Assembly (NCBI RefSeq): GCF_051014445.1
Contig: NC_135147.1
Coordinates: 27,122,479-27,186,478 of the forward strand
Direction: 5' to 3'
Length of the DNA: 64,000 bases
Source of the DNA: Colletes latitarsis
Taxonomy: Eukaryota > Arthropoda > Insecta > Hymenoptera > Colletidae
The notes beneath the pieces are model-generated. The model worked only from the letters and a program-made list of their open reading frames with translations, ran no database searches and was not told where the DNA came from. The translations under genes were made by a program, and so were the position numbers. How positions within the stretch are numbered: the first letter of the stretch is position 1; each line of letters begins with the position of its first letter. Below are positions 1 to 12,343 of the stretch, in pieces.

Positions 1-2800
1 ATTCGTATCTGGATAAGAATTTTGCCCAACCCCGATGCTGAATATATACCAGCGGTTCCCGTAAACGCGCGCGCGCGCGCTCGTCCGTTTGTACACACAA
101 ACGCTAGCGTGCGCAGGGTTCTGTCGAAGCGACCGCGGCGATAACCCACACACACACACCAGGTTGGATCGCGTCGCGGCGCGACGTTGCCGCGCGGTTG
201 TGTTGGGACACTGGCACGGAGGGCCTAGCACGTTATATACCCGTATCCCCTTTGTGCGAACTTCGGTTCGCGCACGCACAGCACGCGTTGGAGGGAGCGA
301 GCAAGCTCGAGGATAAAACGACGAGAAAAAGAAGGAAAGAAAGGGACGACACGAACGACGACGCCCCGGCACATCGTGAGGAGAGGAGAGCAGCTGGTCG
401 GCACTGCGTGCGACACTTCCACCTCTCGTGCTCTCTCCTCGCGGGACCCGCATGCCACGGCGATCGACGATCGTGTGGCCCGAGGGGCCCGTAAAAGCTA
501 CACCGCCGAGCTCTCACGCACGCGCATCGACCAACCTTCCTCGATTGTCGAACCGTACACAAAGCCGTCGGACGTTTACGTGCGCCACGGTGTTTTCCTT
601 TGCCCTCCGCCACCCCTCTGCCACCCCTCTGCAACCCCACACCACACCACGCTCCGGATACGTCGCTCGCGGCTCGCCCGTCCGAACGACGTTTCAGCCG
701 CTCGATGCTCGCTCGACTCTATCGCGGACGCGACGGGAATCTACGTTCCCCGAACCTCCGGCTGCCCGGTTTGACCGGATACACCCGGTTCTCCCGATGC
801 CCGCGGATTTCTTTGTTACGTTCCACCGCGTCGTCGTTTCGCTATCGTCGCGCGAGGTCGACCGACTTCGATAACATTTTTCGTCTTATCAACGCGGCCC
901 CTCGCGCGCGCGCGCGCGCGACCAAAGGAAATTTATAACCGCAGGAACAGTCGCCAAGGACGGACCCCGGAACTACGAGGGTGGTCGAGGCGTATTCTCG
1001 ATAACGACGGTACCGCTGACCCGTTTGTCTTTCCCGGGACTACGACGAGGGAAGGGGGACATCCACTGTTTCGCCAATTAGACGTTTGGAACAAAGTATC
1101 GGGCCAAAAGGTCCATGTTTGCTCGTAATACGAAGCCTAAACACGAATTATCTTCCAGCGAAATTGCAACGCGGTGAGAAACGATTACCCAGACGTACCG
1201 CGTGAACACCCTCTCGCGCTACCCTAGCGAAATCGAGAGCCAGAGCTCGGGGGTTGGGGCGCGAAGGAAATATCGAGCGCGAGGATTTTTGATTACCAAT
1301 TGACGGACCTTGGCACAGGATATATCGACGCGCCAGCTCCCGGACTCGCTACCAAGCGCACGAACGTTCGCCACGCGGAGTTTCGCCGACAAACGGTCGC
1401 GTGTGTGAGTCGCGCGACTCACGCATTCGCGCCAACACACGCTCGCACGCCCCGGCGTAACCGTCATCGGTCGGCGCGCAGTGACTAAGCGGCGCAAAAA
1501 ATCCGCGTATTACGGACCGTTCTGCTCGAGCAGGGGACTCGCGATGATCTAGGGGGAGAAGTCGGAAGAGGTGTTTCGAACGCGTTGGGGAAAAACGAAT
1601 TTGCCAATATCCCGGTTCGTCCGGTCGCTTCGTGTCTCTTGATTTCCTTTCGTTCAACGTACATATGGATGGACAGGATTCTCAAGTTGAGATGTAAAAG
1701 GATTTCTCTCGAGTCTGCTCGTGGATTATACTTGGCCGATTTCGCGATGTTCCGCAACGGGTTGGAAGATGCGGCGTACGTTGTCCGGGCAAATGTCGAA
1801 GCACGCGATTTCGCATCGAACGTTCGGACGAAATAAGGCGCGCAACACACGAACGGATAGTTTCGCGTGGAAGAATTCGCCTCGAGAAGCCGGTGTCGGT
1901 CAGCGACTGCGCGATCGCGTGCGAGACTGTGTGCGTACATGACTACTATTAATCTCGCGGCGGTGATACGTCATTCCGAAGCACCGCCTAACCGACTCTT
2001 ATCGAATTCGAGCCACCCAGTGCTCATTATACATTCGAGAGCCCGGCGGAACGCATCGGTATACAGGAGGCGTCGCCCCGCCGATGATAAATAGGGATAC
2101 TAGCGGCCAACTTTTTCGACGATACATCCAGAAAAAAGGCCCTCGATTCCCGCGCGGACGTACATCGACGCTTCTGCGCCGCATTAGCGAATCCTCGCGT
2201 TCTTGCGCAATTAGTCGATCGTGCAAGACGAATACCGTGCAATTTCAATCGCGTGAAAATATACTCTCGAGTGCAGTTCGATAGAGAGAGTTCCGGAAAA
2301 GTATGCGATTGGCAAGGCATTAACGCGAAAGCGGACACCGGGGTACGCGCTCGCTCACGTTCTGGTGCAATTAGTCGCATCCGCGGTTGATCGCGTCCCC
2401 GACGCGACGTCTCGGTCTGCGCCAAGGAAAAACTAGTCCGTGGAACGATCGATGCGACGCCGCTATCGATTTCCGGGGCATCCTCTTTGACATTTGGCCC
2501 GCGCCATTAAGCCGCGGGAAACGTGTTGGTCTCTGGACCGTCGTTCGAGAGCGTGCACAGAGAGGCCATCGGGCATCAGCCGTTTTCGATCCGGTCGAAA
2601 ATACACGGGACGCGACGTTCTTTCGAAACGAGTCTGCCTTCGGGATCTTTCAGCGGACCCGGCTCTATCGGAGCCTCTGCGGCACGGCCAGAGGTAGGAC
2701 AAGGAGGAAGAGAAGCGCGGGCAAGAAAAGACAAGGGCGTAAGCGAGAAAGAGAGACGGGAGTAGAACCATCCTCTTTAGAAGACCCTTAACCCTGCGGG
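1..2800. other. GC-rich stretch without a recognisable gene
   Basis: No supported gene. It carries short simple repeats, (CG)n at 65-81 and (CA)n at 147-160, another CG-alternating run near 905-919, and a (GGTC)n tract at the right edge (about 2813-2834). Overlapping frames are open on both strands because stop codons are rare in GC-rich DNA; their translations are rich in Arg, Ser and Pro and show no domain I recognise. CpG is not depleted. Confidence 0.5.
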
Positions 2801-3600
2801 TGACGGTCGAACGGTCGGTCGGTCGGTCGGACGAACGTCAGACAAAAGGGATCGGCCGGGAGCCTGGGGAGGACGGGGGGAGGATAACAGTGGCGCGAGA
2901 CGCGAAAGAGGGGACCCCGAGGGGGGGCTAGCGGCCGGGGGGAGACAGAGGCCTGGCAGCAGGAAGCTCGCGATGCGTGACTCACCGAACCGACCGAATG
3001 GTATAGAACCCGCGGGTTCGCGTTCGCGCGCTACTCGCCTCTCTTTCTTTCACCGCTCGACCGTCTCTTTTTCTCGCCCGTTTCGTTCCGTTCCGTTCTC
3101 TCTCCCCTCGTTTCTCGACCCATCCTACCGATTTCCCCCTTTGGTCGGTCACCCTCCCTCTCCCTCGCCGCCGCATCGAGGGAGAAGAAGCCCCCTCGAC
3201 TCTGTTCCCCTTTCTTCCCCCCCCCCCCCCCACTCCGTGTCTCTGGTCGTTCAGCACGGCTCTGGTTCCTGCCTAGCCCCTAGTACCCGCGTCGCGCGGA
3301 GCCTTTGTCCTCTGCCATCACCTCGCGTTATTTCACACTCTCTCGCGCACACGCGTATGCACCGGAGACGACGCTGCTGCACACGCCGCTGCGTCGCCGA
3401 GAGCCGCGAGCCGCGCGTGAGAAAGAGATACGCTGCACGAATACGTGCACGACGCGACGGACGCGTCGAACCCGAGGAGGATCCCTCTTTACTACCGCCG
3501 GCCCCACTCGGTTATTTTGCACTTTGCCAACCTAGTCCCGGCCCGCGGACGTATCATTATTTCGTGACAGTCGATAATATCTTAACGCATTAATGACCCG
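2801..3600. other. Pyrimidine-rich GC island, possible promoter or first exon
   Basis: Strongly strand-asymmetric DNA with CT-rich runs and a 15-base C tract at 3217-3231. Read on the minus strand, a good 5' splice-site match (CG followed by GTGAGT) lies at about 2978-2984, so a minus-strand first exon could end there. I found no coding sequence or TATA box to back this. The long plus-strand open frame at 2973-3593 is Ser/Pro/Arg-rich low complexity and probably not translated. Confidence 0.25.
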
Positions 3601-3717
3601 ATCGCGGAGATCTCCCCCTTTCGCAGTGCAGAACACTCGCGATTAACCGGCACATTTGCCCTGACGTGCATGACATTTTCCGAGTACGACGAAACGCCAA
3701 ATTTATTTTCAATATAG

Positions 3718-3863
3718 TCCTCGTCTGACTGCTTTGAAAAACAATACTAGTTTTCCTCTAAATTATATGTTAGATACAACATTGCAATTAACAAAAACCT
3801 AGCTTAGAAACAAGTCCAATACAGAAGACTGATCATTCTTGGAAAAATATGAGCGTTAAGGAG
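3718..3863 (-). mobile_element. TTAA-flanked MITE, family T1, damaged copy
   Basis: Reverse-orientation copy of the family seen at 24930-25255 and 5138-5314. Its right end reads ATGAGCGTTAAGGAG followed by TTAA at 3864-3867. The left terminus has been lost, and the middle lacks about 40 bases present in the other copies. TTAA targets are typical of piggyBac-superfamily transposons, so this is probably a non-autonomous derivative; no transposase is present. Confidence 0.6.
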
Positions 3864-4012
3864 TTAATGTCCTGTTTGCCCCGTTCTTCCAAAGTTTCAG
3901 AAACGCGCCGGAACGCGTTAGAATCGAGTCTCGGCCGGATTCGGACATGTTTGCGCGCGATCGCGTACGTGCACGCGCGCATGCATCGAGCGTTGCGCGT
4001 TGCGTGCTTGGT

Positions 4013-4038
4013 TGCGTGCGTGCGTGCGTGCGTGCGTG
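4013..4038. repeat. (TGCG)n microsatellite
   Basis: Six uninterrupted tetranucleotide units followed by a decayed unit. The surrounding sequence is also CG/TG alternating. Confidence 0.9.
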
Positions 4039-4039
4039 A

Positions 4040-5137
4040 GTGCAATCGGACGCTAGGGTAGCCGCGCGCGTCCGTCGCTAACTGCGGCCGAGCGAGGAAT
4101 TAGCGAGTCGTGCAGCGAAGGAGACTACCGTAAAGTCCGTGGCTCGTTATGCGTCCGACCGAATTGCTAGCTTCGGCTATATCGTAGCCCCGCCGTCTAC
4201 GGGTATATACGGGTATGGAACGACGCGCACGAGGCGATGGGCCAGGAATGGGTTCGAGGTTAATGCGCTCGCCGGGTCTAATGACCAAGGACCGACTTTA
4301 GGGTGGGCCGGCTGATGCCTCCACTGAATTTGCGGTGGAACGGCTCGCTTTGCGTAATTGCTAATTAGTAATTGGTGGCCGCCGGAACGCGTATATACGC
4401 GAAATTTTCTAACGCGCCGATATTTTACCGACTTTGGTCCCGATTAATCGATACACGGACACCGTTTTTAGGGTTAGGTTCGACGACGTCGCAACGACCA
4501 CAACGAAACTTCGGTGTCTATACTTGTCTAAGAATATTATCGGATAAGAGGGTTACATTTTTGTAAAATGTCGCATCGTTTGGTTTCACGAAATTGCAAT
4601 TACAGTAATTACACATTTACTTTTTCGTATAGATTTTAGAACTTCTCTGTAACTTGATTTTGCGGGCCGGATAAACTCAATGGAGGAGATTGGCCCGGAG
4701 GCTGGACTTTGTGCACCCACGGTGCACAGAAATTGCATAAATGAAATTGGTTGACGTTCCTGTCAGAGAACGCATCTGAATTACTACTGTTTAATTAAAT
4801 TCGAAATAAACTGTAAATAATAATTCCCTTACTAACCTCCGCGTATTTAACGAAAAATTTAAGCGCGAAAGGTTTCGAGATCTAACCGCGTTACTGTGAG
4901 TTAAATGAAATCCAATATGCGTGATTGTATAAGCTGTAGATGGCGTTACCCCTTTCAGGCCTGACGGTAACATATGGGGTGCATGATATTTTAAAGTCAA
5001 TAATTTCGCGACGTATACGGGGCGATTCTAGTAATTGGGCTGGGCTGGACTGTTCCAAGGGAAGGTAGAAGAAAGTAACAGACAAATTTCGTACGATTTA
5101 ATGATATTTGTCGTGTGCTGGAAAAATACTCGGTTTA
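4040..5137. other. Gene-free stretch
   Basis: Composition shifts from GC-rich on the left to AT-rich on the right. I see no exon, RNA gene or intact element. Confidence 0.5.
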
Positions 5138-5314
5138 ACCAAGAATGATCAGTCTTTATTGGATTTGTTTCTAAAAATGCGGTTCTTGTTAATTACAATG
5201 TTGTATCCAACGTATAATTTGAAGGAAAACAAATATCATCATCCCTTAAAACGTTAGATTGAACAAATATCGTTTTTCAAAGCAGTTAAACTCGGGCATG
5301 AACACGTTAAGGGG
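5138..5314 (+). mobile_element. TTAA-flanked MITE, family T1, copy with an empty internal site
   Basis: Same family as 24930-25255 in the same orientation. The right end is CGTTAAGGGG followed by TTAA (5315-5318); the left end has diverged up to the shared CCAAGAATGATC motif. At the point where the 24.9 kb copy carries a second MITE, this copy has one uninterrupted CCCTTAAAAC, so it preserves the pre-insertion state. Non-autonomous, probably piggyBac-like. Confidence 0.65.
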
Positions 5315-5318
5315 TTAA

Positions 5319-6701
5319 GAAATCTAGACGAGGAACAACACCGGTTGGTTTTTACGGAACGCACGGCGCCGCGTCGGAAACGCGCGAATAAAGATAACTG
5401 CGCGGTATTAATGTCCCCCGGTCTCAATTAATGTCAATTAATACGTTGAGACTGGATCTATTTGTCGGTCTCTAATAAAGCCTGTTACGGCCAATTTTAA
5501 TCGGTATAATCCTAACGAGACTTTTTCCTGTTCGTGCCCGACGGACGAGTCGAATCGAGAACGACGGTTCTCGCGCTCCATGCACCGCGGAACGATTTTC
5601 GATCGAGGTCGTTTCAAGATTTCGCGCCGTCACCGTCGCGGTGGTCACCGGTGACCGTCGCTGCCGGTCAAATAGGAACGGCTTCAGAATATTGCTACAC
5701 CGTTGGTGGTCTTTGCTATTTTAGTACTCAAGGTTGCACAAAGGTCACGCTATCGTAGATCATCGAATTGGCCTCGACCTCGCTCTTACGCCACGACGAT
5801 AAAAATATGTACTCTAGATTCGAAAAACACTGATAATCTTGAAATCTCGGAAAATATAACATCGAAAAGGTTATCTTGTTTGTTGGAACCTTACAAAGAA
5901 ACAGTATCTTCCTCCGATGAAAAGGAAATGGAATATTTGAAATTGTGAGGTTAGGTTACCTGCCAAGAACCGTGGACTCGCAAGACGACCGTGCCCCACA
6001 TACGACGCATGGTAAAGGGCGTACCGTTCGTTCGGACGCTTGTTCCACGATTTTTCTCCGCCGTCCCCGTCATTTCGTTCCTGCATCGCGAAATTTCGCC
6101 TACGTTCGCGGCGCTCGACGCTGAAATTCGACGTGGCCAGCGTTAAGCTGCTTAGCGCCGAGTAACCAAACAAGCGTGCGGCTAATTCTGTCCCGTGAAG
6201 CATTAACATAAAACATTAACGGGCGAATTAAGGTTGCGCCGGTACCGCGGGCGATCGTTAAACCGGCGAATCGAGTGTCTCGTCCGATCCCCCACGGACG
6301 TTTCGGGCTGTCTCCGTTTATTGAACGCGCGGCGGCTCTTGATCGCCGCGCCGGGTCGTAGCGGCGTCCACGTATTCTCCGGGACGGGCTCGAACGTCGG
6401 TGCGCGAATAAATTTAACGGCCGCGAGAGGCCGGTACGCGACGTGACGCGTGGCTTGGCCGCGAGAGGCCTCGAAATGGTGCGAGAAACTCGCGTCCTTT
6501 GGTGTATAAGGACACGCGCGACTCTCGCTCGACGCTGCGCGCGACACGTAAGGTCGACGTGTAGCGATGGAATCGAACATGCATATGCCCGCCGACGCGG
6601 TCCGTGGCGAAACGCTTTCCTACCGACACGAACGTTTCTCTATTCGCCCAATTAGGCTGGCGTATGATTTTCAGAATAACTTACAGAAAGGAGAAGAAAC
6701 T
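5319..6701. other. Gene-free stretch with a perfect 14-base palindrome
   Basis: No supported exon. A perfect palindrome, GGTCACCGGTGACC, lies at 5643-5656. It places two GGTCA half-sites head to head with a four-base spacer, which resembles nuclear-receptor half-sites. One site alone is weak evidence of regulation. Confidence 0.4.
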
Positions 6702-6903
6702 GTTAGAAAAATGGACGAGCTTACTTCTCAGGCACGGGATAGATGTCCAGTCATCGCCTGCTGAGAATGTTCGAGCACGCAGCGACGAGAGATCGTCGCA
6801 AATAGAACACTTCTGTATAGCTATATTTGCATTTATATAAATTTCTATCTTGTTCGTTGATTGTGTCTAAGTTTATTATTTCGTATCCTAACCTCATCAA
6901 CAG
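6702..6903 (+). repeat. Dispersed repeat X, copy 1
   Basis: The segments TGTTAGAAAAATGGACGAGC...GTTCGAGCAC (about 6702-6779) and ATAAATTTCTATCTTG...CCTCATCAAC (about 6837-6901) both recur in reverse complement at 41166-41489, in the same order. The repeat abuts the left edge of the satellite array. No coding capacity; class unknown. Confidence 0.6.
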
Positions 6904-6959
6904 AAACTGTGTTGGAAGGCAAACTATGGAAACACATGAAAATACGAATTGGGCCTTGT

Positions 6960-8521
6960 TCAACGAAAATTTCACACATTCTCGAATTTTTTTCTCGAAA
7001 GTGGGTAGGATTACGGGGGTATGTCTAATGACCAAAAATGATCGCAATTGACCGCCGCATCAGAAAATATTTTTTCCAAAATGATTCGAAATGTTTTAAT
7101 TTCGCCGAAAAATTTGTCTACCTATTCGAATTTTTTTCTCGAAAGTGCGTAGGATTTCGGGGGTATGTCTAATGACCAAAAATGATCGCAATTGACCGCC
7201 GCATCGGAAAATATTTTTTCCAAAATGATTCGAAATGTTTTAATTTCGCCGAAAAATTTGTCAACCTATTCGAATTTTTTTCTCGAAAATGCGTAGGATT
7301 TCGGGGGTATGTCTAACGACCAAAAATGATCGCAACTGACTGCTGCATCAGAAAATATTTTTTTCAAAATGATTTGAAATGTTTTAATTTCGCCGAAAAA
7401 TTTGTCTACCTATTCGAATTTTTTTCTCGAAAGTGGGTAGGATTTCGGGGGTAAGTCTAACGACCAAAAATGATCGCAATTGACCGCCGCATCAAAAAAT
7501 ATTTTTTCCAAAATGATTCGAAATGTTTTAATTTCGCCGAAAAATTTGTCTACCTATTCGAATTTTTTTCTCGAAAATGCGTAGGATTTCGGGGGTATGT
7601 CTAACGACCAAAAATGATCGCAACTGACTGCTGCATCAGAAAATATTTTTTCCAAAATGATTCGAAATGTTTTAATTTCGCCGAAAAATTTGTCTACCTA
7701 TTCGAATTTTTTTCTCGAAAGTGCGTAGGATTTCGAGGGTATGTCTAATGACCAAAAATGATCGCAATTGACCGCCACATCGGAAAATATTTTTTTCAAA
7801 ATGATTCAAAATGTTTTAATTTCGCCGAAAAATTTGTTTACCTATTCGAATTTTTTTCTCGAAAGTGGGTAGGATTTTGGGGGTATGTCTAATGACCAAA
7901 AATGATCGCAATTGACCGCCGCATCGGAAAATATTTTTTCCAAAATGATTCGAAATGTTTTAATTTCGCCGAGAAATTTGTCTACCTATTCGAATTTTTT
8001 TCTCGAAACTGAGTAGGATTTCGGGGGTATGTCTAATGACCAAAAATGATCGCAATTGACCGCCACATCGGAAAATATTTTTTTCAAAATGATTCAAAAT
8101 GTTTTAATTTCGCCGAAAAATTTGTTTACCTATTCGAATTTTTTTCTCGAAAGTGGGTAGGATTTTGGGGGTATGTCTAATGACCAAAAATGATCGCAAT
8201 TGACCGCCGCATCGGAAAATATTTTTTCCAAAATGATTCGAAATGTTTTAATTTCGCCGAGAAATTTGTCTACCTATTCGAATTTTTTTCTCGAAACTGA
8301 GTAGGATTTCGGGGGTATGTCTAATGACCAAAAATGATCGCAATTGACTGCCGCATCAGAAAATATTTTTTCTGGAACGATTATGAAATTTTTGAATTTA
8401 ATTGTTAATAACTTTTTAACGAAGCCTCCATCAATAAATTAGTATTCTTGATTTTCGTCTTATTTTGGCCTCTTAAATCGCCCATCAAAATTTTTCCCAG
8501 GTTGCCCGAACACCCTCTATA
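6960..8521 (+). mobile_element. Satellite-bearing TIR element, copy E1 (left terminus lost)
   Basis: A long 144-base tandem array followed by the right terminal inverted repeat at 8404-8521. That terminus starts GTTAATAAC, passes through CTTGATTTTCGTC, and ends GAACACCCTCTATA. The matching left terminus is missing: the array runs straight out of dispersed repeat X at about 6960. No protein is encoded, so the element must depend on a transposase made elsewhere. Confidence 0.8.
6983..8362 (+). repeat. 144-base tandem array, subfamily A, about 9.6 units
   Basis: The anchor CGAATTTTTTTCTCGAA begins at 6983, 7127, 7271, 7415, 7559, 7703, 7847, 7991, 8135 and 8279, so all nine spacings are exactly 144 bases. 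Each unit holds a T-rich block, a GGGGGTATGTCTAATGACC block, AAAAATGATCGCAATTGAC, and AAAATATTTTTTCCAAAATG. Units alternate in type (7271 resembles 7559; 7703 resembles 7991; 7847 and 8135 are near-identical), which gives a 288-base higher-order repeat. The array has no open frame of interest. Confidence 0.95.
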
Positions 8522-10686
8522 ATAAAGCTACGGTATTTCTCGAACAAGAACGTATTAAATACTCGTTATATGCCTATAAAGGGTAGCGTTTCCTATCATT
8601 ATTATTTTATAATAAAAATTATAGAAAAAGAAAGGAAATTACTACACTCTGAGGCATCCAGTTAAACCGCAAATGCAAATGGTTTCGAAATCGAAGCGGG
8701 ATGTGTTAAGTACACTGTCTACTATAAAATATCATGGAATGAAACGGATAAATCAACGTCTAAAGGAATGAAACAGCCAGCGGCAAGTGTTCGGGAGTTG
8801 CCCGTGACTGTCACGGACATGCACATGCATACTATACCTAACCTACCGGTTAGGCGTGCCCGTATATGTCACAGGCGTGCGCCTGTGTTAAGGGGTTAAT
8901 TCGAAACAAAAAAATGGCATTGCTTCGCGTTTGGCGCGAGCATTACTATACTCAGAAACCTAACAATCGTGAAGAGTCATTGTTACCTTTATCTAGATTA
9001 ACCTAAAGATCCCGAGATAAATATTACTTTCCATAATTTCGATGTTATCTCTCTAAAAAATATTACAATATTAGTTGCTGGTTTTTCTCTTCTAAAAAAG
9101 AAAGTTTTCTTTATGTCACGAAAACCATCGACGCGCATGTTGCGTTTAGCGTCTCGAAATACAAGCAAAGAGGGTGCAGCTGTGTCCCTAGCTTGGCTTG
9201 TTTAGACAAAGTACGGGACAAAATTTTTCGTCCCTGACCTAGACGTACTTTCCTAGTGTTTCCAATAAAAGCTTAGTTAAAAGTTATTCCTTCTATAATT
9301 GTTTTTTTATTCCACCACCTACTTCCAATATTAGTCGATGCAAAGACTCACCCAGCGTTTCTTCCGGTCATCGCTGGATCCTCTTCCTCGATGGCTGCGC
9401 CAGCTTCTGCATTTAGCCTCTAACGTATTGGTAATTTCGTCGGGATTCGTGTGCTGGTAACAGAATAAAATTCAACTCATACTTTAACGTTTCGACTCCG
9501 GGCACGAGCGCTCTTCAGAATATTCGCATTTATTTACTAAAAACTTTCGCCCGCGGCCACGTTCCGCGTGGATTTCGGTCGAAAAAATTCCGCTAAAATT
9601 AAGTGTACTCTTCATTAGGGAGCAGCGAGGAAATTTTGTTATGGGAAATTGGTAATTGAAACGAACGAATATTGAGAACTCTACTTTTTTTATTTTATCG
9701 TCCAACAAAAAACTGGTATACGGATGACTAAGGATCGCGTTAAGGTGTTTTCACATCCGTACTCACCGGGGGCACGTCGATGTGTTCGGATGAGTTGATA
9801 TAATTAGACGGATGGGGAACGTGATGTAACCGATAGGTATCGAGGCTATTGTCGCGCGTCCCGATAAGCCCCTAATCGTTCCAAGACATTCCTCGGAATG
9901 GCTCGACGCGGTGGTGTCAATTTCAAACGTAAATATATGTCGATTGTATCAAAGCGCGGCGTCTACGTCGTGACGCGGCGATCTTTTGCGCCGCCGTCGA
10001 GAGACGCGTGACGTAATTGCGCGCGTATCAGCTTCTATTTGAAATCGCCGTATCACCGCCGGAAACGCCACGAAACGAGTCGCTGGCCGTCGACCAGCAC
10101 GAAAAACCAGCGACCAGAAATATTTTGTTCGATAGTCTGCTATAATTTTCTGTCGACGGTTTTATCGTGTTCATTTTCGAGATTTTTTAGTTGGATCTGG
10201 GACGCGAAATTTTTGAATTTTATTTTCGAGAAATTATGTGATGAACGCTGTGAAATCAAGCGTACCGACAAACTCTCTCTTCTCAAGTTGGTCCGCTTTG
10301 GAAACGTGTTTTAAATTTCGTCGCGATCGCGGTAGCGAATGAACGGATACGACCAAGTTTCATTTATAATTGTCCAGTCTAGAGTACGATTGACCGTAAT
10401 GGATTACTCATAACCTCTACGCGCGGACATCTTCGGTTTATCGTGAGTCGAAGAGATTGCATTCATTAAACCCAACCTTCCTTGCAAAGATCGTAAGGAC
10501 ACTGACTCGATGCAACTTCTACGCGATCTTCGGCGCGCGCAGCAGTGGTTGCAGAGTGGGGGAGAGAGAGAGAAAGGATGCAAGGGCTTGAGCTTCCCAA
10601 TTCACTAAAAAATCTATTATTCGAACTTTAATCGTCTCGAACGATTTCTTTATTTTATTATAGTTCTCCCCTTCTTTTAATACAGA
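8522..10686. other. Gene-poor stretch with two weak exon-like signals
   Basis: Mostly AT-rich unique-looking DNA. On the minus strand, a 5' splice-site match (CCCCG followed by GTGAGTAC) lies at about 9762-9770, and the sequence just upstream of it is open to about 9870 in one frame. Near 9340-9450 two minus-strand frames stay open and then stop, with AATAAA about 20 bases on. Neither is convincing. GTTAAGGGG followed by TTAA near 8887-8899 looks like one end of a TTAA element whose partner I could not find. A short GA run occurs at about 10563-10577. Confidence 0.35.
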
Positions 10687-10852
10687 TGTTGGATGACCAA
10701 CACCATTCAGTCACATGACAAACATTACAGACTCACCCTGATCCAAACATCCTAATCACGATTTCTAATCCTTACTCATCCTGAGCCTTGCACCATTCCT
10801 GAGTCACACTGCCCCTTGACCATCGTTCCTACCTCTATCTTCAGCAATAGTA

Positions 10853-12226
10853 TACAGGGAGTTCGGCCATCCCTGGGAAAAATTTTCAGGGAGGATTTTA
10901 GAGGCCAAAATAAGACGAAAATCAAGAATACCAATTTGTTCTTTAAGGCTTCGTTAAAAAGTTATTAACGTTTAAAGTTCCGCCAGTACTGAATTTTTTT
11001 CTCGAAAGTGGGTAGACTTTCGGGGGTATGTCTATTCACCAAAAATGATTGTAATTCACCCCCACAGCTAACGATATTTTTTTCAGAACGATTTGAAATA
11101 TTTTAATTTCCGTCTAAAAATTTCACACCTTCTAGAATTTTTTTCTCGAAAGTGGGTAGGATTTCGGAGGTATGTGTAATAACCAAAAATGATTGTAATT
11201 GACCCCCACAGCTAACGATATTTTTTTCAGAACGATTTGAAATATTTTAATTTCCGTCCAAAAATTTCACACCTTCTAGAATTTTTTTCTCGAAAGTGGG
11301 TAGGATTTCGGAGGTATGTGTAATAACCAAAAATGATTGTAATTGACTCTCACAGCTAACGATATTTTTTCAGAACGATTTGAAATATTTTAATTTTCGT
11401 CGAAAAATTTCACACTTTCTCGAATTTTTTTCTCGAAACTGGGTAGGATTTCGGGGGTATGTGTAATAACCAAAAATGATTGTAATTGACCCCCACAGCT
11501 AACGATATTTTTTTCAGAACGATTTGAAATATTTTAATTTCCGTCGAAAAATTTCACACCTTCTAGAATTTTTTTCTCGAAACTGGGTATGATTTCGGGG
11601 GTATGTGTAATAACCAAAAATGATTGTAATTGACCCCCACAGCTAACGATATTTTTTTCAGAACGATTTGAAATATTTTAATTTCCGTCGAAAAATTTCA
11701 CACCTTCTCGAATTTTTTTCTCGAAACTGGGTACGATTTCGGGGGTATGTGTAATAACCAAAAATGATTGTAATTGACCCCCACAGCTAACGATATTTTT
11801 TTCAGAACGATTTGAAATATTTTAATTTCCGTCCAAAAATTTCACACCTAGAATTTTTTTCTCGAAAGTGGGTAGGATTTCGGAGGTATGTGTAATAACC
11901 AAAAATGATTGTAATTGACCCCCACAGCTAACGATATTTTTTTCAGAACGATTTGAAATATTTTAATTTCCGTCGAAAAATTTCACACTTTCTCGAATTT
12001 TTTTCTCGGAACTGGGTAGGATTTCGGGGGTATGTGCAATGACCAAAAATGATTGTAATTGACCTCCGTAACCGAAAATAATTTTTCCAGAACGATTTGA
12101 AACTTTTGAATTTAATTGTTAATAACTTTTTAACGAAGCCTCCATCGACAAATGGGTATTCTTGATTTTCGTCCTATTTTGGCCTGCAGAATCTCTCATT
12201 TGCCAGGGTTGCCCGAACACCCTGTA
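10853..12226 (+). mobile_element. Satellite-bearing TIR element, copy E2, both termini present
   Basis: Left terminal inverted repeat 10853-10969 (TACAGGGAGTTCGGCC to GTTATTAAC) and right repeat 12118-12226 (GTTAATAAC to GAACACCCTGTA) flank eight 144-base units. TA at 10851-10852 and 12227-12228 is the target duplication: the same site in the empty repeat Y at 59138-59139 has a single TA. TA targets and ends of this kind fit Tc1/mariner-type mobilisation, which is inference. No coding sequence. Confidence 0.85.
10991..12110 (+). repeat. 144-base tandem array, subfamily B, about 8 units
   Basis: Unit anchors begin at 10991, 11135, 11279, 11422, 11566, 11710, 11851 and 11995. Spacing is 144 bases except for one 143 (a T lost from a T run) and one 141 (three bases missing before the anchor). 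Subfamily B differs from the 7 kb array: it has GACCCCCACAGCTAACG and CAGAACGATTTGAAATATT where A has GACCGCCGCATCGG and CCAAAATGATTCGAAATG. The repeat length is nonetheless conserved. Confidence 0.95.
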
Positions 12227-12343
12227 TAGAAGCTTGCAATATCGAAGAATGGTCAGAAAGAGTCTAGCACTTAGTCGACCTAATACAAATTGTACGAGTT
12301 TCTTAAGAAAATAAAGTGTTGCAAATTCTACTGGAATTCAACA

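Larger units (their letters stand above)
10687..12343 (+). mobile_element. LTR-like repeat Y, copy 1, split by a satellite element
   Basis: The outer parts are 10687-10852 and 12227-12343. The left end starts TGTTGGATGACCAACA and the right end reads GGAATTCAACA, giving TG...CA termini with short inverted ends as in LTRs. The flanks CAGA and CAAA could be a decayed 4-base target duplication. Element E2 occupies 10853-12226. The empty version of this repeat is at 58969-59255. No internal retrotransposon genes are present, so it would be a solo LTR. Classification as an LTR rests on termini only. Confidence 0.55.

Noticed and set aside
9300..9450. Minus-strand 3' end of a coding sequence followed by AATAAA
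   Set aside because: Two different frames stay open equally well, neither shows a known domain, and there is no convincing upstream acceptor.
9762..9870. Minus-strand exon ending at a GTGAGTAC donor
   Set aside because: The open frame is only about 100 bases, the acceptor lacks a pyrimidine tract, and its phase does not match the exon at 49.7 kb. Mentioned only as a weak signal.
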